From JACPIL01 sp964362365 (GTDB lineage Archaea; Nanobdellota; Nanobdellia; Woesearchaeales; GW2011-AR9), in assembly GCA_964362365.1 (NCBI GenBank), contig CAYIEF010000061.1, positions 1 to 5,815 of the forward strand: a stretch of DNA of 5,815 nucleotides, written 5' to 3'. Positions within the stretch are counted from its first letter, which is position 1. Every line of letters starts with the position of its first letter. Both the position numbers and the translations under genes were made by a program. The notes under the pieces are model-generated. The model worked only from the letters and a program-made list of their open reading frames with translations, did no database searches and was not told the origin of the DNA. Positions 4,443-5,815 of this stretch are shown in pieces.

Positions 4443-4652
4443 TTACTTTTTCTTCTTTTCAGGCATTTCGCAGTGTCCGCACATTGGCTTCACTAACTTC
4501 AAGACTCCAGCCAGCACTAACAAACCACCTAACACCAGCCTCCAGTCTAAAGAAGGCCGCAACAACGCCCATGCCAGCACCAGAACACCTAACACTAGCT
4601 TCTTAACTCCATGGCACTTCATGCACACGCCATCCCAACATCCGCATTCCAT
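4443..4652 (-). CDS. Cysteine-rich two-span small membrane protein
   Basis: This 69-residue protein begins MECGCWDGVCMKCHG and carries four cysteines (3, 5, 10, 13) and a histidine in 14 residues. Two hydrophobic stretches follow (about 18-32 and 38-54), then a CGHC motif (58-61) and a lysine tail. With two membrane spans, both cysteine groups would lie on the same face, where they could together bind a metal or form a redox pair. This is inference; I do not recognise a named family. ATG 4652 is chosen because GAGGTG (4664-4659) lies 6 nt before it. The GTG at 4661, in frame, is part of that ribosome site and is rejected. The gene follows nnrD by 35 nt and is probably its operon partner. Confidence 0.7.
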   Translation of the reverse strand: MECGCWDGVCMKCHGVKKLVLGVLVLAWALLRPSLDWRLVLGGLLVLAGVLKLVKPMCGHCEMPEKKKK

Positions 4653-4658
4653 TTCTTT

Positions 4659-4664
4659 CACCTC
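4659..4664 (-). promoter_or_regulatory. Strong Shine-Dalgarno site
   Basis: GAGGTG on the minus strand lies 6 nt before ATG 4652. It decides the start of the cysteine-rich membrane protein and shows that the in-frame GTG at 4661 is ribosome-site sequence rather than a start codon. Confidence 0.8.
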
Positions 4665-4687
4665 AGTATGTTAAATCAGTATATCCA

Positions 4688-5566
4688 CTACTTTTTCTTT
4701 TTACTTCTCTTTTTATCCGCTTTCTGAATCTTCGCCAAATCTTCCAGAATGTCAGAAGCAAGGAAGGTATATCCCTTCTTTTTTCTTAATAATAAATCAC
4801 CGGTAAGGCCATTGATAAATGAGGCCGCCATTGCACTTTTAAACAAATCTTTTGATTTGGCTAAAAATCCTACCGCCAAACCGGCTAAAATATCACCTGT
4901 TCCGCCTTTAGTCATGCCTTGATTACCAGTTCGATTATATCCTATTTTATTAGAAGAAATAATCAAGTCAGTTGGACCTTTCACCAGCAGCACATTGTTG
5001 TTCTGTAAAAAATAGCGCAAATTTCCCTGTAAGATTTCCGCTTTTTCTTTAGCATTAGCTTCGCGTAATTTAGGCAGTAGAAATTCCTTATTGCTGTTTA
5101 CCAACATCATCTCTAACTCTTTTTCATTTGGGGTAATAACGCTGTTATTGAAATCCTTAAAAGAAAGAGATTTTAATGCATCAGAGTCTATCACTTTTAA
5201 TTTCTGAGATTTATGCACAAAATACTGGCAGAATTTATCTGCTTTCCGAGTAACTCCATTTCCAATTAACACCGCATCAAATTTATCCGCATATTTTACC
5301 ATCTCTTTGGCATTTTTTATGTTGAAACTTGTCCCTTTGACTTTATGGGTCATTAGATCAGGGGTATATTGATGAACTGCCCAGGCTACTTTCTCCGGTG
5401 CAGCTACTGTTGCCATATCACAACCTGCTCGCAACGCCGCCAATCCCGCAAGGACTACCGCCCCGACGAATTCATCAGAACCGCCAACCACCAAAGCATG
5501 ACCATTCTCCCCTTTCCTAGAAGTCTTCTTGCGGTCCATCAATTTCTTGACTTGATTAAAGTTCAT
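4688..5566 (-). CDS. nnrD: ADP/ATP-dependent NAD(P)H-hydrate dehydratase, stand-alone
   Basis: The enzyme removes water from hydrated, damaged NADH and NADPH using a nucleotide, restoring active coenzyme in the cytosol. This 292-residue protein has the family's motifs in order: GHALVVGGSDEFVGAVVLAG (22-41), LRAGCDMATVA (45-55), VIDSDAL (125-131), ITPNEKE (144-150), and GMTKGGTGDILAGL (217-230) with the catalytic aspartate D225. In most bacteria and many archaea the domain is fused behind the NnrE epimerase (YjeF N-terminal domain). Here it stands alone, so an epimerase should be encoded elsewhere or be missing. The C-terminus ends KADKKRSKKKK, a lysine tail outside the fold. ATG 5566 lies about 36 nt after a TATA box with no Shine-Dalgarno site, giving a short leader. 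The cysteine-rich membrane gene follows by 35 nt. Confidence 0.9.
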   Translation of the reverse strand: MNFNQVKKLMDRKKTSRKGENGHALVVGGSDEFVGAVVLAGLAALRAGCDMATVAAPEKVAWAVHQYTPDLMTHKVKGTSFNIKNAKEMVKYADKFDAVLIGNGVTRKADKFCQYFVHKSQKLKVIDSDALKSLSFKDFNNSVITPNEKELEMMLVNSNKEFLLPKLREANAKEKAEILQGNLRYFLQNNNVLLVKGPTDLIISSNKIGYNRTGNQGMTKGGTGDILAGLAVGFLAKSKDLFKSAMAASFINGLTGDLLLRKKKGYTFLASDILEDLAKIQKADKKRSKKKK

Positions 5567-5596
5567 GTAAACCAGTGAAGAAATGCTTATTTTTTG

Positions 5597-5607
5597 CTTT
5601 ATATAAG
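5597..5607 (-). promoter_or_regulatory. TATA box for nnrD
   Basis: CTTATATAAAG on the minus strand is centred about 36 nt before ATG 5566, predicting a transcript start near 5576 and a leader of about 10 nt. It is the only strong box upstream of nnrD. The space to the next gene (5608-5738) is AT-rich, with further boxes on the plus strand. Confidence 0.6.
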
Positions 5608-5650
5608 TTTGTAGTAATTATTAGGTAGAGAAAAAAAGAAATTAGGTTTC

Positions 5651-5670
5651 CTTTAAAAATACTTTAAAAA
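5651..5670 (+). promoter_or_regulatory. Tandem TATA-like boxes upstream of the tRNA-Ile promoter
   Basis: CTTTAAAAATA (5651-5661) and ACTTTAAAAA (5661-5670) repeat the TTTAAA core. They would start transcription near 5680-5695, giving the tRNA a longer leader than the proximal box, or serving a short ORF at 5690. They are weaker candidates than the box at 5709. Confidence 0.3.
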
Positions 5671-5708
5671 GTAAGCCAGAAAGACCGCTATGCAAAAGCA
5701 CAACAAAC

Positions 5709-5717
5709 CTTTTAAAG
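5709..5717 (+). promoter_or_regulatory. TATA box for tRNA-Ile
   Basis: CTTTTAAAG is centred 26 nt before the first base of the tRNA (5739) and nearly matches the box before tRNA-Glu (CTTTTTAAAG). Transcription would start at or next to the mature 5' end. Confidence 0.65.
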
Positions 5718-5738
5718 AAAAGTGGTTCTTCTCTGACT

Positions 5739-5815
5739 GGCCCTATAGCTTAGCCTGGTAGAGCGCAGGTCTTATATGACCGTTAATGGATCAATACAAA
5801 AACCATTAATTCTGC
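5739..5815 (+). tRNA. tRNA-Ile(UAU), intron-containing, cut by window end
   Basis: The 5' part reads GGCCCTA (5739-5745, acceptor strand), TA, and a good D arm with GCTT (5748-5751) pairing GAGC (5761-5764) and GG at 5757-5758. Next come G26 and the anticodon-stem strand CAGGT (5766-5770), then C32, T33 and TAT at 5773-5775. The sequence after A37 (5776) does not supply the ACCTG needed to close the stem, so an intron is inferred from 5777 onward. It contains a hairpin TTAATGG (5783-5789) with CCATTAA (5803-5809). GACC (5778-5781) could be one strand of the inner splice helix, whose partner would lie past the window. The identity rests on standard position counting from the D arm. The 3' half is not visible, so the anticodon call is good but unproven. 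Confidence 0.75.

Noticed and set aside
5369..5578. Plus-strand ORF of 69 residues within nnrD
   Set aside because: It is antisense to a conserved enzyme domain and has no start signals.
1..5815. CRISPR array, complete insertion sequence or prophage genes
   Set aside because: No regularly spaced direct repeats, no transposase or integrase and no phage genes are visible. Only the hairpin cluster could hint at a mobile-element remnant.

Overview
The window looks like a low-GC archaeal chromosome segment, most likely from a DPANN-type lineage (Woesearchaeota/Pacearchaeota-like). Direct support comes from intron-containing tRNAs with archaeal bulge-helix-bulge splice geometry, no encoded CCA tail on the one complete tRNA, and TATA boxes (TTTTAAA or TTATAAAA types) about 25-30 nt before gene starts. 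Several genes begin with no room for a ribosome binding site (leaderless). Several small lysine-tailed membrane proteins, including a DUF5652-like one, point the same way. The lineage is inferred, since no rRNA or marker gene is present.

Layout. Positions 1-264 hold no convincing gene but carry a dense run of perfect or near-perfect hairpins, ending in a 75-nt long stem (123-197). Next on the plus strand come a DUF444/YeaH-YhbH family von Willebrand A protein (265-1410) and a small putative lipoprotein (1447-1818). A tRNA-Glu(UUC) follows (1911-2069), which I read as interrupted twice: by a canonical 53-nt anticodon-loop intron and a 31-nt D-loop intron. Then comes a two-gene operon of a retropepsin-like 'ATP-dependent zinc protease' (2164-2523) and a RimK-type ATP-grasp ligase with an extra C-terminal region (2536-3618). 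A 42-codon lysine-rich ORF (3636-3764) may end this plus-strand block.

From 3768 to 5566 everything is on the minus strand. In transcription order it holds stand-alone NAD(P)H-hydrate dehydratase (nnrD), a cysteine-rich two-helix membrane protein, a DUF5652-like membrane protein and a one-helix membrane protein. The last one or two converge head-on with the plus-strand genes across a 3-nt gap. The window closes with a plus-strand tRNA, cut by the window edge, whose anticodon reads UAU (Ile) and which appears to contain an intron.

How the genes relate. The zinc protease/RimK pair is a known partnership for adding (RimK) and probably trimming or regulating (protease) amino-acid tags on a target protein. 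In bacteria the RimK target is ribosomal protein S6, which archaea lack, so the target here is open. NnrD repairs damaged NAD(P)H. The DUF444 protein normally works with PrkA kinase and SpoVR, neither of which lies inside the window. The small membrane proteins have no assignable role. First genes of transcripts look leaderless, whereas downstream minus-strand genes have strong Shine-Dalgarno sites, which also fix their start codons.

The most noteworthy signals are the two-intron tRNA-Glu with a D-loop intron, the intron-bearing tRNA-Ile(UAU), the hairpin cluster at 24-197, and the recurrent C-terminal oligo-lysine tails.
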